DNA of 64,000 bases from Bradyrhizobium cenepequi (GTDB taxonomy: Bacteria; Pseudomonadota; Alphaproteobacteria; Rhizobiales; Xanthobacteraceae): assembly GCF_020329485.1 (NCBI RefSeq), contig NZ_JAGKJI010000031.1, positions 1 through 64,000 on the forward strand, given 5' to 3'. A program made the position numbers and the translations under genes. Under the pieces are notes generated by a model. It saw only the letters and a list, made by a program, of their open reading frames with translations, was not told where the DNA came from and did not search any database. Shown here piece after piece: positions 42,791-52,236 of the stretch (the stretch's first letter is position 1; every line of letters starts with the position of its first letter).

Positions 42791-42970
42791 ATCGTTATTA
42801 TTCATTTTGTCACTTCACAAACCGATCGTAAAGACGTGGGGTCACCAAAACGCATCACCATGCGGCGCGGCTGGCCAATTCGCTGCAATGCGAGAAGCAG
42901 ATCGCCCATGCCTTGCATCGGAGGCATTAAGGACGCGATACGAACGATAAAACCCTGGAGGGAATGGTTC

Positions 42971-43285
42971 ATGGCTCGCAACGGGACATCGCTTGAGGCT
43001 GCGCACGCCTCGGTCAAGGCGCTTATCGCCGAAAAGCTCAGTTATCTGGTGCCGATGACGATCATTTTTATGGTCGGCTATATTGGTCTGACCATCCTTG
43101 CCGGGTTTGCCAAAGGCCTGATGGGCACCAGGATCATCGGTTCGGTCAATCTCGGCTTCGTGCTGATCGCCTTCAATTACCTGCTGTCATGGGTGCTCGC
43201 GATCGTCTATGGGCGCGTCGCGGCCGACAAGTTCGACCCGCTGGCGGCGCGCGCCGCGGCGGATATCAGCGGCCGGGGGAATTGA
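42971..43285 (+). CDS. DUF485 membrane protein (symporter partner, YjcH type)
   Basis: A 104-residue protein with two membrane spans (LVPMTIIFMVGYIGLTILAG; LGFVLIAFNYLLSWVLAIVY). DUF485 proteins are regularly encoded just before ActP-type monocarboxylate symporters. GGAGGG lies at a suitable distance from the ATG at 42971. The symporter starts 1 base after its stop. It is the first gene of the LysR-linked operon. Confidence 0.9.
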   Translation: MARNGTSLEAAHASVKALIAEKLSYLVPMTIIFMVGYIGLTILAGFAKGLMGTRIIGSVNLGFVLIAFNYLLSWVLAIVYGRVAADKFDPLAARAAADISGRGN

Positions 43286-43286
43286 C

Positions 43287-44810
43287 ATGAGCATCACGCT
43301 CAGCATCTTCACCGCCATTCTCCTGATTACGCTCGGCATCACCTACTGGGCAGCGAAACACACGGCGACCAGGGCCGACTTTTACGCCGCCGACAGCCAG
43401 CTTACCGCCGCGCAGAACGGCTTTGCGCTCGCAGGCGACTGGTGCAGCGCCGCAGCCTTTTTGGGATTTACCGGCCTGACTGCGCTGTATGGCATGGACG
43501 GCGCCTTCTATGCACTCGGCCCGCTGGTGGCGTTCTGCACGGTGCTGTTCCTAATCGCCGAACCGCTGCGCAACACCGGAAAATACACGCTCGGCGACGT
43601 CATCCGAAGCCGTATGCAGACGCGGACCGCCCTGCTAGCGGCCATCGCCGGTACGGTGGTCGTGAACTTTGCCTACCTGATGCCGCAGATGGCCGGCGCG
43701 GGCGTTCTGGTGCGGTTGCTGACGGGCATCTCTTACGACTGGGCCGAGATCTTCGTCGGCGTCAGCATGATCGTCTACGTGGCGTTCGGCGGCATGCTGG
43801 CGACGACATGGGTGCAAATCGTCAAGGCCGTGCTGATGCTGAGCGGGGGCGCGATCATTCTGGTGATGGCGTTGTCGATGGTGCATTTTAACCCGCTGAC
43901 CTTGTTCGCCGACGCCGAGCAGAAATATGGCGCCCAATACCTGCTGCCCGGAAATTACCTGAAGAACCCGTTTGACCAGATCTCCCTCGGTCTCGGCTAT
44001 GTGCTCGGCCTGGCCGGATTGCCGCACGTGATGACGCGTTTCTACACCGTGCCGGACGCCAAAACTGCGCGGCGTTCGGTGGTTTGGGTGATGTTTCTTG
44101 CCGGCGCATTCTTCGCGGGCACGACGGTGTTCGGATTGGCGGCGGCGAATTTCGTTGGACAGGACGTGATCCGCGCTGCCGACAAGGGCGGCAACCTGAC
44201 ACTGCCATTGCTGGCGCAGTTTCTCGGCGGCGGCAAAGGCACTTTCGGCGGCGACCTGATGCTTGGCTTCGTCGCCGCCGTTGCGGTGGCCACCATTCTC
44301 GCTGTGGTATCGGCGCTGACGTTGTCGACATCAGGCACGATCGCGCATGATTTCTACGCCAACTGGGTCAAGCGTGGCCAGATCAGCGGCAAGCAGGAGG
44401 TCTGGGTCGCGCGAATCGCCGCGATTGTGATTGGCCTGCTGGCGATTACGCTCGGCATTCTCGCGCAAGGCGTCAATGTCGCCGTGCTGGTGATCCTGGC
44501 GATCTGCATCGCAGCCAGTGCCAATTTCCCGGTGCTGATCCTGTCGCTGTTCTGGCGGCGCTTCAACACCGGAGGCGTCGTGGGCGGCATGGCGGTCGGA
44601 CTGGTGTCGTCGGTGGTGCTAGCGATGATCGGTCCTGCGATGCGCGGCGCGGACGCGCTCTGGCCGCTGGTCAATCCGACTGTCGTATCGCTGCCGCTCG
44701 GCTTCCTCGGCGCGGTGCTCGGCACCTTGATCGCAGGACGCGATATGGAGAACGAAAACCGCTTCGACGCGTTCCTGCTTCAGGTTCACACTGGCGTCGC
44801 TCCGAAATAA
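43287..44810 (+). CDS. Sodium:solute symporter, ActP-like monocarboxylate permease
   Basis: A 507-residue inner-membrane protein with about 13 spans, of the SSS family. The N-terminal motif ADFYAADSQLTAAQNGFALA with DWCSAAAFLGFTGL is typical of ActP-like acetate permeases. It starts directly after the DUF485 gene. Because a type II haloacid dehalogenase follows on the same strand, the natural substrate here may be a short 2-haloacid such as chloroacetate or chloropropionate; that is inferred from context. Confidence 0.9.
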   Translation: MSITLSIFTAILLITLGITYWAAKHTATRADFYAADSQLTAAQNGFALAGDWCSAAAFLGFTGLTALYGMDGAFYALGPLVAFCTVLFLIAEPLRNTGKYTLGDVIRSRMQTRTALLAAIAGTVVVNFAYLMPQMAGAGVLVRLLTGISYDWAEIFVGVSMIVYVAFGGMLATTWVQIVKAVLMLSGGAIILVMALSMVHFNPLTLFADAEQKYGAQYLLPGNYLKNPFDQISLGLGYVLGLAGLPHVMTRFYTVPDAKTARRSVVWVMFLAGAFFAGTTVFGLAAANFVGQDVIRAADKGGNLTLPLLAQFLGGGKGTFGGDLMLGFVAAVAVATILAVVSALTLSTSGTIAHDFYANWVKRGQISGKQEVWVARIAAIVIGLLAITLGILAQGVNVAVLVILAICIAASANFPVLILSLFWRRFNTGGVVGGMAVGLVSSVVLAMIGPAMRGADALWPLVNPTVVSLPLGFLGAVLGTLIAGRDMENENRFDAFLLQVHTGVAPK

Positions 44811-44892
44811 ACAGCGGATGCGCTGCTGAAACAGAACCCTACCGTGATTCGTCACGGCGGTTATCCCTTCCCTGCAAAAAAAGAGTGGCTCC

Positions 44893-45627
44893 GTGACCAT
44901 CAAAGCTGTTGTCTTCGACGCCTATGGCACCCTTTACGATGTCCAGTCGGTCGCCGCCGTGACCGACGACGCGTTTCCAGGTTATGGCGAAATTATTACC
45001 CAGATCTGGCGCCTAAAGCAGCTGGAATATACCTGGCTGCGATCGCTTATGCAGCGTTACGAGGACTTTTCGGTCATTACCCGCGAGTCGTTGACCTATA
45101 CGCTGATGGTATTGGGCTTGAAGCCAGACGCTGGCATCTTCGACAGGATCATGGACAAGTATGTTCATCTCGATCTCTATCCCGATGCCAGGGAAGCCCT
45201 TGTCGCCTTGAAAGGCTACAAGCTCGCCATCCTGTCCAACGGCAGCACCGACATGCTCAATGCACTGGTCCGCAACACCGCGCTCGATAAGATTCTCGAC
45301 GCCACCATTAGCATCGACTCAAAGAAAATCTTCAAGCCAAGTCCCGAGGCCTACACGCTGATCGAATCCAACCTCGGCGTGAAGCCGAGCGAAGTCCTGT
45401 TCGTGTCATCCAATCCATTTGATGTCTGTGGTGCCAAGGCATTCGGGCTCAATGTCGCGTGGATCGAGCGCGTCACTACCGATGCGATGGCGCTGGAATG
45501 CAGAAAGAGCGACCTGATCCGCCCGTTGACGATGTTCAAGGCGATCCGCATGCAGATGGATCAGTTGGGATTTGAGCCCGATCATCGCGTCGCCGGTCTA
45601 AGCGGCTTGCCGAAACTGCTCGCCTGA
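44893..45627 (+). CDS. Haloacid dehalogenase, type II (HAD superfamily)
   Basis: A 244-residue enzyme of the L-2-haloacid dehalogenase group. The nucleophile is D9 in VVFDAYGTLYDVQS, the second motif is LSNGS, the Lys lies in KKIFKPSPEAY, and VSSNPFDVCGAKAFG supplies the last motif. FDAYGTLYDV and the SSNPFDV pattern are characteristic of type II haloacid dehalogenases as opposed to general phosphatases. It converts L-2-haloacids to D-2-hydroxyacids. It lies 82 bp after the symporter gene, consistent with uptake followed by dehalogenation. Confidence 0.88.
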   Translation: MTIKAVVFDAYGTLYDVQSVAAVTDDAFPGYGEIITQIWRLKQLEYTWLRSLMQRYEDFSVITRESLTYTLMVLGLKPDAGIFDRIMDKYVHLDLYPDAREALVALKGYKLAILSNGSTDMLNALVRNTALDKILDATISIDSKKIFKPSPEAYTLIESNLGVKPSEVLFVSSNPFDVCGAKAFGLNVAWIERVTTDAMALECRKSDLIRPLTMFKAIRMQMDQLGFEPDHRVAGLSGLPKLLA

Positions 45628-45748
45628 TCGTGTCGGCTCTCGCAAGAGAGTATCTACAAATCTCCTGATCCATGTTCAGCAAGCTCGTTACACCCCTGCG
45701 AAAGCGGCCTCGAACCCAACAACGGTCCCAATTTGAAGAGCAACTGCC

Positions 45749-46828
45749 ATGGCCAACTATAACATTCTGATTCTTGGCGCATCCTATGGATCACTTCTGG
45801 CTTCCAAGATCATGTTTGGCGGTCACAATGTGAAACTTGTCTGTCTGCCCACCGAGGCGGATCTAATCAATTCCGAAGGCTTCCGTGTGAGGATGCCGAT
45901 CAAGGGTCGCAAGAACCAAATCGAGATCGATTCCCGGAAGCTGCCCGGAAGGGTTTCGGCCGCCGGTCCAGCCGATGTGAATCCGAAGGATTACGACCTG
46001 ATCGGGCTCGCGATGCAGGAACCTCAATACGGCTCCCCGGGTGTGCGTGAACTCGTTGACGCGATCGGGAAATCCCTCGTGCCATGCATGTCCATTATGA
46101 ACATGCCACCGCTGCCATACGTGAAGCGCATTCCCGGCCTGGACTACGATGCCGTGAAGGCGGCCTATACCGAGCCTGGGGTATGGGACAGCTTCGATCC
46201 CGGCACGCTTACGCTGTGCAGCCCCGACCCTCAAGCGATTCGTCCGCCGGAAGAGAAAGTGAACGTGTTGCAGGTCACCCTGCCAACCAACTTTAAGGTC
46301 GCACGCTTTCACAGTGACTCCAGCACGGCCATTCTGCATCAGCTTGAGAAGGACATCGACGCCGTTCGCTTCGACACGCCTGAAGGGGCAATCGATCTGC
46401 CGGTTAAGCTGCGCGTGCACAATTCGATCTTTGTTCCGCTGGCCAAATGGGCCATGCTTCTCGCTGGAAACTATCGATGCATTACTGCAGACGGCATGCG
46501 TACGGCGCAGGAAGCGGTCCACTCCAACCTCGCGGAATCGAAGTCAGTCTATGACTTTGTAGTCGATCTTTGCGTCAAACTCGGCGCCATACGTGAGGAA
46601 TTGGTACCTTTCGAGAAGTACGCCGCGGCGGCAGAAAGCCTTTCGCGCCCTGCTTCGGCTGCGCGCGCACTCAACAATGGCGCACCGAATATCGAGCGCG
46701 CGGACAAGCTTGTTCAGCTCATTGCCAAGCAAAAGGGCATGAACCATCCGGTTATTGACGGTATCGTTGCATTGGTCGACCGGCGCCTTGAAATAAACCG
46801 CAAAAATGCAAAAGCAAAGACTGCTTAA
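45749..46828 (+). CDS. Ketopantoate-reductase-like dehydrogenase
   Basis: A 359-residue protein with an N-terminal Rossmann motif (ILGASYGSLLASKIMFGG) and a C-terminal helical region, in the ApbA/PanE ketopantoate reductase-like group. It is longer than PanE (about 300) and has its own motif spread, so another 2-oxo or hydroxy acid is the likely substrate. Its place after the haloacid dehalogenase suggests handling of the hydroxyacid product, but this is inference. The ATG at 45749 is clean and no frameshift is seen. Confidence 0.72.
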   Translation: MANYNILILGASYGSLLASKIMFGGHNVKLVCLPTEADLINSEGFRVRMPIKGRKNQIEIDSRKLPGRVSAAGPADVNPKDYDLIGLAMQEPQYGSPGVRELVDAIGKSLVPCMSIMNMPPLPYVKRIPGLDYDAVKAAYTEPGVWDSFDPGTLTLCSPDPQAIRPPEEKVNVLQVTLPTNFKVARFHSDSSTAILHQLEKDIDAVRFDTPEGAIDLPVKLRVHNSIFVPLAKWAMLLAGNYRCITADGMRTAQEAVHSNLAESKSVYDFVVDLCVKLGAIREELVPFEKYAAAAESLSRPASAARALNNGAPNIERADKLVQLIAKQKGMNHPVIDGIVALVDRRLEINRKNAKAKTA

Positions 46829-46829
46829 G

Positions 46830-47103
46830 ATGCGAAGCAGGGTCCCCACATTCAGGCCGACCGGTTGGCTGAGCGTTTCGCGCCGATACGCTCATTTTTT
46901 GTATGGCGTCATTCAATCGGGTCTAACCAGCGCGATTGCGGCGGCCATCGCGAGTTTCGACTTTCTCACAGGTGGATCATTTTTGATCCATTGGCTTCAG
47001 TCTTGGCTGATTGCTTGGGTTTTAATGCTGCCCAATCGTGTTGTTTGCAGCCCCCATCATCAGAAGATTGACGCTCTTTTTAACGCAGGAGGATCCGGCG
47101 TAG
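46830..47103 (+). pseudogene. DUF2798 membrane protein with frameshift
   Basis: From the ATG at 46830 the frame gives RRYAHFLYGVIQSGLTSAIA and WLQSWLIAWVLMLP, the two spans of a DUF2798 protein. Near 47027 the reading must change frame to recover IVLFAAPIIRRLTLFLTQED and a TAG at 47101. Without the shift the C-terminus is lost. It is either a recent pseudogene or a sequencing error. Nothing recognisable lies in 47104-47576. Confidence 0.65.
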
Positions 47104-47576
47104 CCGGCGCTCACGGTGTTGGACAATACTCTCTCTGCTCGGCGACGTAGTAAACGCCCCGGGTCGGCCACATCCTGACGTCGAGTTAGGCGAGCAGCAG
47201 TTCGCGGAGGTTCGCCACGCCATCGCGATCATCTTTGCCGTTGGCGATCCGCGCTGGAAGGCCGGACCGGGATGAGATGCTCGGAGACGAGAAAGAGGCA
47301 TTCACAGGGAACGTCACCAATCCTGGTGGCGCGCTGGAACCGGAAGCGGACTTCTCGAAACCCAGGGTCATCGGCCAGGCGACAAAGCGTCGAAGACCTG
47401 AGGACTCGAAACCGGCTTAGGCGGTCCCGATGGCTCACGGTCTCCAACTCCGATCTTGGCTACATCGGCGGGCGTCCGCTTCGCGCCATGACTGACCGCT
47501 GCTAAATCACTGCTCGCGCGTCCTCGGCGAGAGACGGCGCAAGTCCAACGAAAGTGCTTGTCGCGTCGTGGAAGTT

Positions 47577-48065
47577 CTAGGTTGTCCGTGATCGGACAAC
47601 GGACTGCGGCAAAGAAGCCAGGAACAACACGACACAGACGCAAAGCAGGACGATGTCCTTGAACAGAAACTCGCCGGCCAGATTCCAGGCGATCGGGTCG
47701 GTCGAAAGACTCCATTTAACGACCCCTGGCGTCGTGAAGAAGAATGACCACGTGATCGCAAAAGTGACCACGCCCATCAGCGAACCGACGGCTGACAGGA
47801 TCGGACTGAAGGCCCCTGCCACCAGCAGCGCCGCAATGGCAAACTCGGCAACGCCGAGGACATCGGCTTCTCCCCTAAGGCCGAACACTGACAACCAGAA
47901 AATAAATGGGCTGTTGCTGATGTACTGAACGATGCCCTGTGCCGACTGCAACGTGAATTTTTGTATGCCGAATGACACAAAGACGACAACCATGACCCAG
48001 CGGAGGATGGCCAGCAGACGATAAGAGCCGCCGCCGTTTTCAGCGACATTGAACGATATTTTCAT
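47577..48065 (-). CDS. DUF417 (YkgB-like) membrane protein
   Basis: A 162-residue protein with four predicted membrane spans (LLAILRWVMVVVFVSFGIQK; VAEFAIAALLVAGAFSPILS; and two more). It matches the YkgB/DUF417 family, whose members are often induced by oxidants or chlorine stress; the function is unclear. The ATG at 48065 fits the family start. It is a single leftward gene; the 48066-48517 region upstream shows no gene I can name. Confidence 0.85.
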   Translation of the reverse strand: MKISFNVAENGGGSYRLLAILRWVMVVVFVSFGIQKFTLQSAQGIVQYISNSPFIFWLSVFGLRGEADVLGVAEFAIAALLVAGAFSPILSAVGSLMGVVTFAITWSFFFTTPGVVKWSLSTDPIAWNLAGEFLFKDIVLLCVCVVLFLASLPQSVVRSRTT

Positions 48066-48517
48066 GTGAGTTGCTTCTTTGAAGATTGGTCCCGACTGGC
48101 GCGCGAAATGCGCGTTCGTTACAGCGTTCGCGCGGGGCAGCACTGTTGTTACATTCATCTACAGTTCCCGGCTCACAATGACGTGCATGCGGGGCCGCAA
48201 CTTTTGCGGATAGGCGAGCGACTTCCGCTCGGGCCCATCAAGAACGAAGCAATCATTTGCTTTCGGCTATCGAGGCTGAAGCTGACGAACGTCGCGGCAG
48301 GCTGGGTCGTCTCCGCGCGCAAGCTGGTCGAGCTGGCCAACGATGTCGAGCCGGTGCAGGGCGGCCCGAAGCGAAGCCTGCCCAGCGCGCGAAGACACGC
48401 GCGGCGAAGGTGTGGCTCGGCCCGAGTGGTACGCCTTCAAGATTTTGTGTGGTGCGCGTCGCGTAACACCCGACGCCCGGCAGCGAATACGGTTTATCCA
48501 ACCGTCGGAGGATCATC

Positions 48518-49216
48518 ATGTTGTTGCGCTTTCTGATTTCGCTCGGATTCGCTGCCTGCCTCGCTCCTGCAGTTGCAGGGGCCACCGAGCGTCCCGTCGT
48601 GGTCGAACTGTTCACCTCGCAAGGATGCTCGTCTTGTCCTCCTGCTAACGCTTACTTGAACGAATTGTCCCAAGGCCGCCACGACGTCTTGCCCTTGGCA
48701 TTTCACGTCACCTATTGGGACAGATTGGGCTGGAAGGACCCGTTTTCGCTGGAAGCGGCGACTGAGCGGCAAGACCGGTATGGTCACCGCTTCGGCGACG
48801 GCTCCTATACCCCAGAAATTGTTGTGGATGGCGCTAAGAGCTACGTCGGCTCGCATCGTCAGGAAGTCGGATCTGCTATTGAGCGGGCTAAGAACGACAG
48901 CCGAACCGCTAACATCAACGTCACGAAGGATGGCGGCCGTGTGTCGATCGAGATCGGAAGCGGCAGCGGCAGCGGGCGGGTGTTGCTGGTCGGGTTCGAT
49001 CACGATCATCGCACCGCCATTGGACGCGGCGAAAACGCGGGTCGGACCCTAGACGAAGCCAATGTCGTTCGGTCGATCCGGTCCGTCGGCGACTGGTCTG
49101 GCGCGCCATTGCACATCAGCGAAGGTTTTCCCGAAGGTCAGGACGTTGCCGTCATTCTCCAAGCTCCAGATGGCCGAATCGTTGGCGCGTCGCGCCTGTC
49201 CGACAGCTCCACCTGA
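48518..49216 (+). CDS. DUF1223 thioredoxin-like periplasmic protein
   Basis: A 232-residue protein with a signal peptide (residues 1-22), then VVVELFTSQGCSSCPPANAY carrying a CxxC pair, and the DUF1223 motifs FHVTYWDRLGWKDPF and YTPEIVVDG. The fold is thioredoxin-like. The redox partner is probably the DsbD/ScsB-like protein encoded next on the same strand. GGAGG precedes the ATG at 48518. Confidence 0.9.
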   Translation: MLLRFLISLGFAACLAPAVAGATERPVVVELFTSQGCSSCPPANAYLNELSQGRHDVLPLAFHVTYWDRLGWKDPFSLEAATERQDRYGHRFGDGSYTPEIVVDGAKSYVGSHRQEVGSAIERAKNDSRTANINVTKDGGRVSIEIGSGSGSGRVLLVGFDHDHRTAIGRGENAGRTLDEANVVRSIRSVGDWSGAPLHISEGFPEGQDVAVILQAPDGRIVGASRLSDSST

Positions 49217-49349
49217 TCTTGCAAACCTCACGACATCGCCATGACGGTGCCCCCAGCGTAAGGGCCAGCGATGCGTTCGAAGTCGAGCACATCGACAATC
49301 CGCTGGCCGGCCCTTTGGCTTGATCGACACATCGCCATAGGTCAGACTC

Positions 49350-51440
49350 ATGACGCTCGCTCGTGTCCGCCTACCTTTGTTTGCGCTCTGCCTCGGAACA
49401 GCGCTCTCTACCGGCGGGGCTGCGCACGCCGCAGCTACTGGATGGGTCGGAGACAAGCATGCTGCCGTACGGCTGATCACGAGCGTCGAGGACGTCGCAG
49501 GTGCCACACTCGATGCGGGCTTGGAATTCCGCTTTGCGGACGGTTGGCACGGATACTGGCGCACACCGGGAGATGCAGGCGTTCCGCCGCAGATCGACTG
49601 GTCTCGTTCGGACAATGTTGCCGGCGCTGACGTGGCCTGGCCCGCACCGCATCGCCTGGTGATTGAAGGTCTGCAGAACTATACTTATGAGGGCCGGGTC
49701 GTCCTTCCGATCAAACTCCGTATCAAGAACTCCACTGCCGCCGCCCGGATCGAGGTGGGCGTGAGCTACGCGGCGTGTTCGGATGTCTGTGTGCCTTATC
49801 AGGCTAACCTGACCTTGCCCTTGTCACCTGGCGCTGGAACACCTGCGACGGAAGCGCCCCTGATCGATCAGGCCAAAACAAGAGTCCCCGGCACCCCACA
49901 AGCGGTCCAAATTGATGTCATACGAGCAGTAATCGGCGGCCATGGGTCCGCACACACGCTCACGGTCGACCTGCGGAGCGTCGAGCCGTTCATGCGGCCC
50001 GACCTCATTGTCGAAGGCGCAGGTAATGTGATTCCCGCTGCACCGGCGGTCGATCTTCAGGACAATCGCCGATCCGCACAACTGACCGTAGCGCTACCAG
50101 GATCGTTGCCCACCGATCATCCCTTGACGCTAACGTTCGTCGACCAGGATCGGGCAGCGGAATTCTCGACGACCGCAAATAGTGCTGGAGCGGCATCAGC
50201 CGGCTTGGGAATGCTCGCCGCACTGCTATCCGCCCTGCTTGGCGGCATTATCCTCAACCTCATGCCCTGCGTGCTTCCGGTGCTCTCGATCAAGCTATTC
50301 GCCTTCACCCGACACGCGAGCGAAGGACTACGGGTGATCCGGCTGGGCGCACTAGCCACGGCAGGCGGTATTACGTTCAGTTTCCTTCTGATCGCACTGT
50401 CACTCGTCATTCTGAAATGGTTCGGCGCTACACTCGGTTGGGGGATTCAGTTTCAACAACCATGGTTCCTAGCTGGCATGGCGACGGTGACAGTGCTGTT
50501 TGCAGCAAGCTTCTTCGAGCTGCTTCCGATCGCGGTGCCGTCATCAATGGTTGCACTTGCGCTGGGCCCTACCCATCATCTCGCGCTTGAGGCCTTTCTG
50601 GCCGGCGCCTTTGCAACGCTGCTCGCGACGCCATGTTCTGCGCCCTTTGTCGGGACCGCGGTCGGATTTGCGCTCACGCAGGGCCCCTCGGAGATCCTTA
50701 CTATCTTCCTCTGCCTCGGGATCGGCATGTCGCTGCCGTATTTGACTGCGGCGGTGTTCCCCGGCTGCGTGCGATGGCTTCCCCGTCCTGGCCGTTGGAT
50801 GATCTTGCTGCGTCAGGCGCTCGGCGTTCTGCTACTTGGAACGGCGGTATGGTTGTTGTTCATTTTATGGAGCACGGCTGGCGCTCTCGTCGCGGCGACC
50901 ACAAGCATTCTTCTTGTGGCCTTGATCGGATTTCGCGCCCTACTGCGGTTCTGGGAAGGCACCATCCTGAGCCGTGGGTCGCGCGCCGCGACTGCTATTC
51001 TCGCCGTAGCTCCGCTCGTCGTTAGCATCTCGGCGGCTTCGCCTACCTTCCACACCTCGGCCGAACCCCGATGGCAAACCTTTGACCCTGTCGCGTTGCA
51101 GCGCTTGGTCGGCGAAGGCAAAACTGTCCTTGTGGACGTCACAGCCACTTGGTGCCTGACCTGCAAAGTCAATGAATTGACGGTGTTCGAGAACGATAGA
51201 GTTCTCTCGCGTCTTGACCAACCGGACGTCGTCCGGATGCGTGCGGATTGGACGCGGCCAGATCCAGCGATTGCGATGTATTTGCGCCACTTCGCAAGGT
51301 TCGGCATTCCACTCGACGTGGTCTACGGACCCCACCAGCCTCAGGGAGAACCGCTTCCAGAGCTGCTGACACCCGGCACTCTTATACGAGCGCTTGATCA
51401 CGTGGCAGCAAGCACGAGCGCCGAAGCGCATTTGCATTGA
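49350..51440 (+). CDS. DsbD/ScsB-like thiol:disulfide reductase
   Basis: A 696-residue three-part protein: signal peptide (about 1-28), an N-terminal periplasmic domain with YAACSDVCVP, a membrane core with the paired cysteines in NLMPCVLPVLSIKL and LLATPCSAPFVG, and a C-terminal thioredoxin domain with WCLTCKVNE. It carries electrons from the cytoplasm to periplasmic disulfides. The long N-terminal domain points to the ScsB-type branch linked to copper or redox stress. Its neighbour, the DUF1223 thioredoxin-like protein, could be its substrate. Confidence 0.9.
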   Translation: MTLARVRLPLFALCLGTALSTGGAAHAAATGWVGDKHAAVRLITSVEDVAGATLDAGLEFRFADGWHGYWRTPGDAGVPPQIDWSRSDNVAGADVAWPAPHRLVIEGLQNYTYEGRVVLPIKLRIKNSTAAARIEVGVSYAACSDVCVPYQANLTLPLSPGAGTPATEAPLIDQAKTRVPGTPQAVQIDVIRAVIGGHGSAHTLTVDLRSVEPFMRPDLIVEGAGNVIPAAPAVDLQDNRRSAQLTVALPGSLPTDHPLTLTFVDQDRAAEFSTTANSAGAASAGLGMLAALLSALLGGIILNLMPCVLPVLSIKLFAFTRHASEGLRVIRLGALATAGGITFSFLLIALSLVILKWFGATLGWGIQFQQPWFLAGMATVTVLFAASFFELLPIAVPSSMVALALGPTHHLALEAFLAGAFATLLATPCSAPFVGTAVGFALTQGPSEILTIFLCLGIGMSLPYLTAAVFPGCVRWLPRPGRWMILLRQALGVLLLGTAVWLLFILWSTAGALVAATTSILLVALIGFRALLRFWEGTILSRGSRAATAILAVAPLVVSISAASPTFHTSAEPRWQTFDPVALQRLVGEGKTVLVDVTATWCLTCKVNELTVFENDRVLSRLDQPDVVRMRADWTRPDPAIAMYLRHFARFGIPLDVVYGPHQPQGEPLPELLTPGTLIRALDHVAASTSAEAHLH

Positions 51441-51510
51441 GATGCGAGGCAATTACAATTGCGCCAACCCGAGCAATGGCACATTCGTATTCGACTTTGT
51501 AGCGCACGAT

Positions 51511-51560
51511 CCGGAAAAGTGTGCAGCGGTTTTCCGAGAAGATCATGCGCAAACAATAAG
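51511..51560 (-). repeat. Decayed CTAG-family repeat piece
   Basis: CGATCCGGAAAAGTG, GCGGTTTTCC and GATCATGCGCAAAC are recognisable parts of the repeat seen at 3085, but most of it is lost. It ends at the stop codon of the malic-enzyme fragment. Confidence 0.5.
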
Positions 51561-51830
51561 CTAAAGCGCGATGGCGACGCGACGCAACTCGGTCACCGGC
51601 GGCAGCAGGCGCCGGTTCTTGTCCTTGGCGGTCAGCGACAACGCCGCCAGGGCTTTGGCCGCCGCCATGAACATCGCGTCGTTCACGCGTTTTGCGCCGG
51701 ATGCGAGGACGCCAAGGCCGACACCAGGAAAGATATACGAGTTGTTGGTCTGATCGATCGCGACGGTCCGGCCGTTCCGGGTCACCGGCGGGAACGGGCT
51801 GCCCGTGCCGATCAGCGCTCTGCCATCGGT
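51561..51830 (-). pseudogene. NAD-malic enzyme C-terminal fragment
   Basis: About 90 codons reading GRALIGTGSPFPPVTRNGRT, NNSYIFPGVGLGVLASGAKR and MFMAAAKALAALS, ending in a stop at 51561. These match the C-terminal part of NAD(P)-dependent malic enzyme. The rest of the gene is absent, and the sequence joins integrase-like sequence of the opposite strand near 51828. Confidence 0.85.
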
Positions 51831-52236
51831 TGATGAACTCATTGAGTACTTCGAAAGCAATTGTCGACAATTTATTCCAATGGGCCGCATTGTTCGGTAC
51901 TTTGTTGCAACAACCATGCGACAGGAGGAGATCTGCCGACCGGATTGGCCGGACGTCGATATGAAGAGGCGGCTCCTGATATTCCGCGACCGCAAGGATC
52001 CTCGCGCGAAGGATGGCAACGATCAGAAAGTCCCGCTTCTGAATCTCACCGGTTATGATGCATGGGAGATCATGCTCCAGCAACGGATCATCACCAGAGG
52101 TCAGCGTCGGGTATTTCCGTAAAATCACCGTTTAGTGAGCGCGGCATTCACGCGAGCCTGCGATGAGCTGAAGATCGAGGATCTGCCATACCGGGCGTTC
52201 ACGACAACGTCCTCGATTAAGGTGATTGGTAAGTCC
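51820..52236 (+). pseudogene. Tyrosine recombinase/integrase fragment with frameshifts
   Basis: LPSVDELIEYFESN..., TMRQEEICRPDWPDVDMKR and NDQKVPLLNLTGYDAW are the middle part of the catalytic domain of a site-specific integrase. After a stop near 52122 the reading continues in another frame as SAAFTRACDELKIEDLPYRA, where an HxLRH box should follow but is corrupted. Start, DNA-binding domain and C-terminal Tyr are missing. It marks an old integration scar. The following 52237-52784 shows no gene I can name. Confidence 0.8.
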
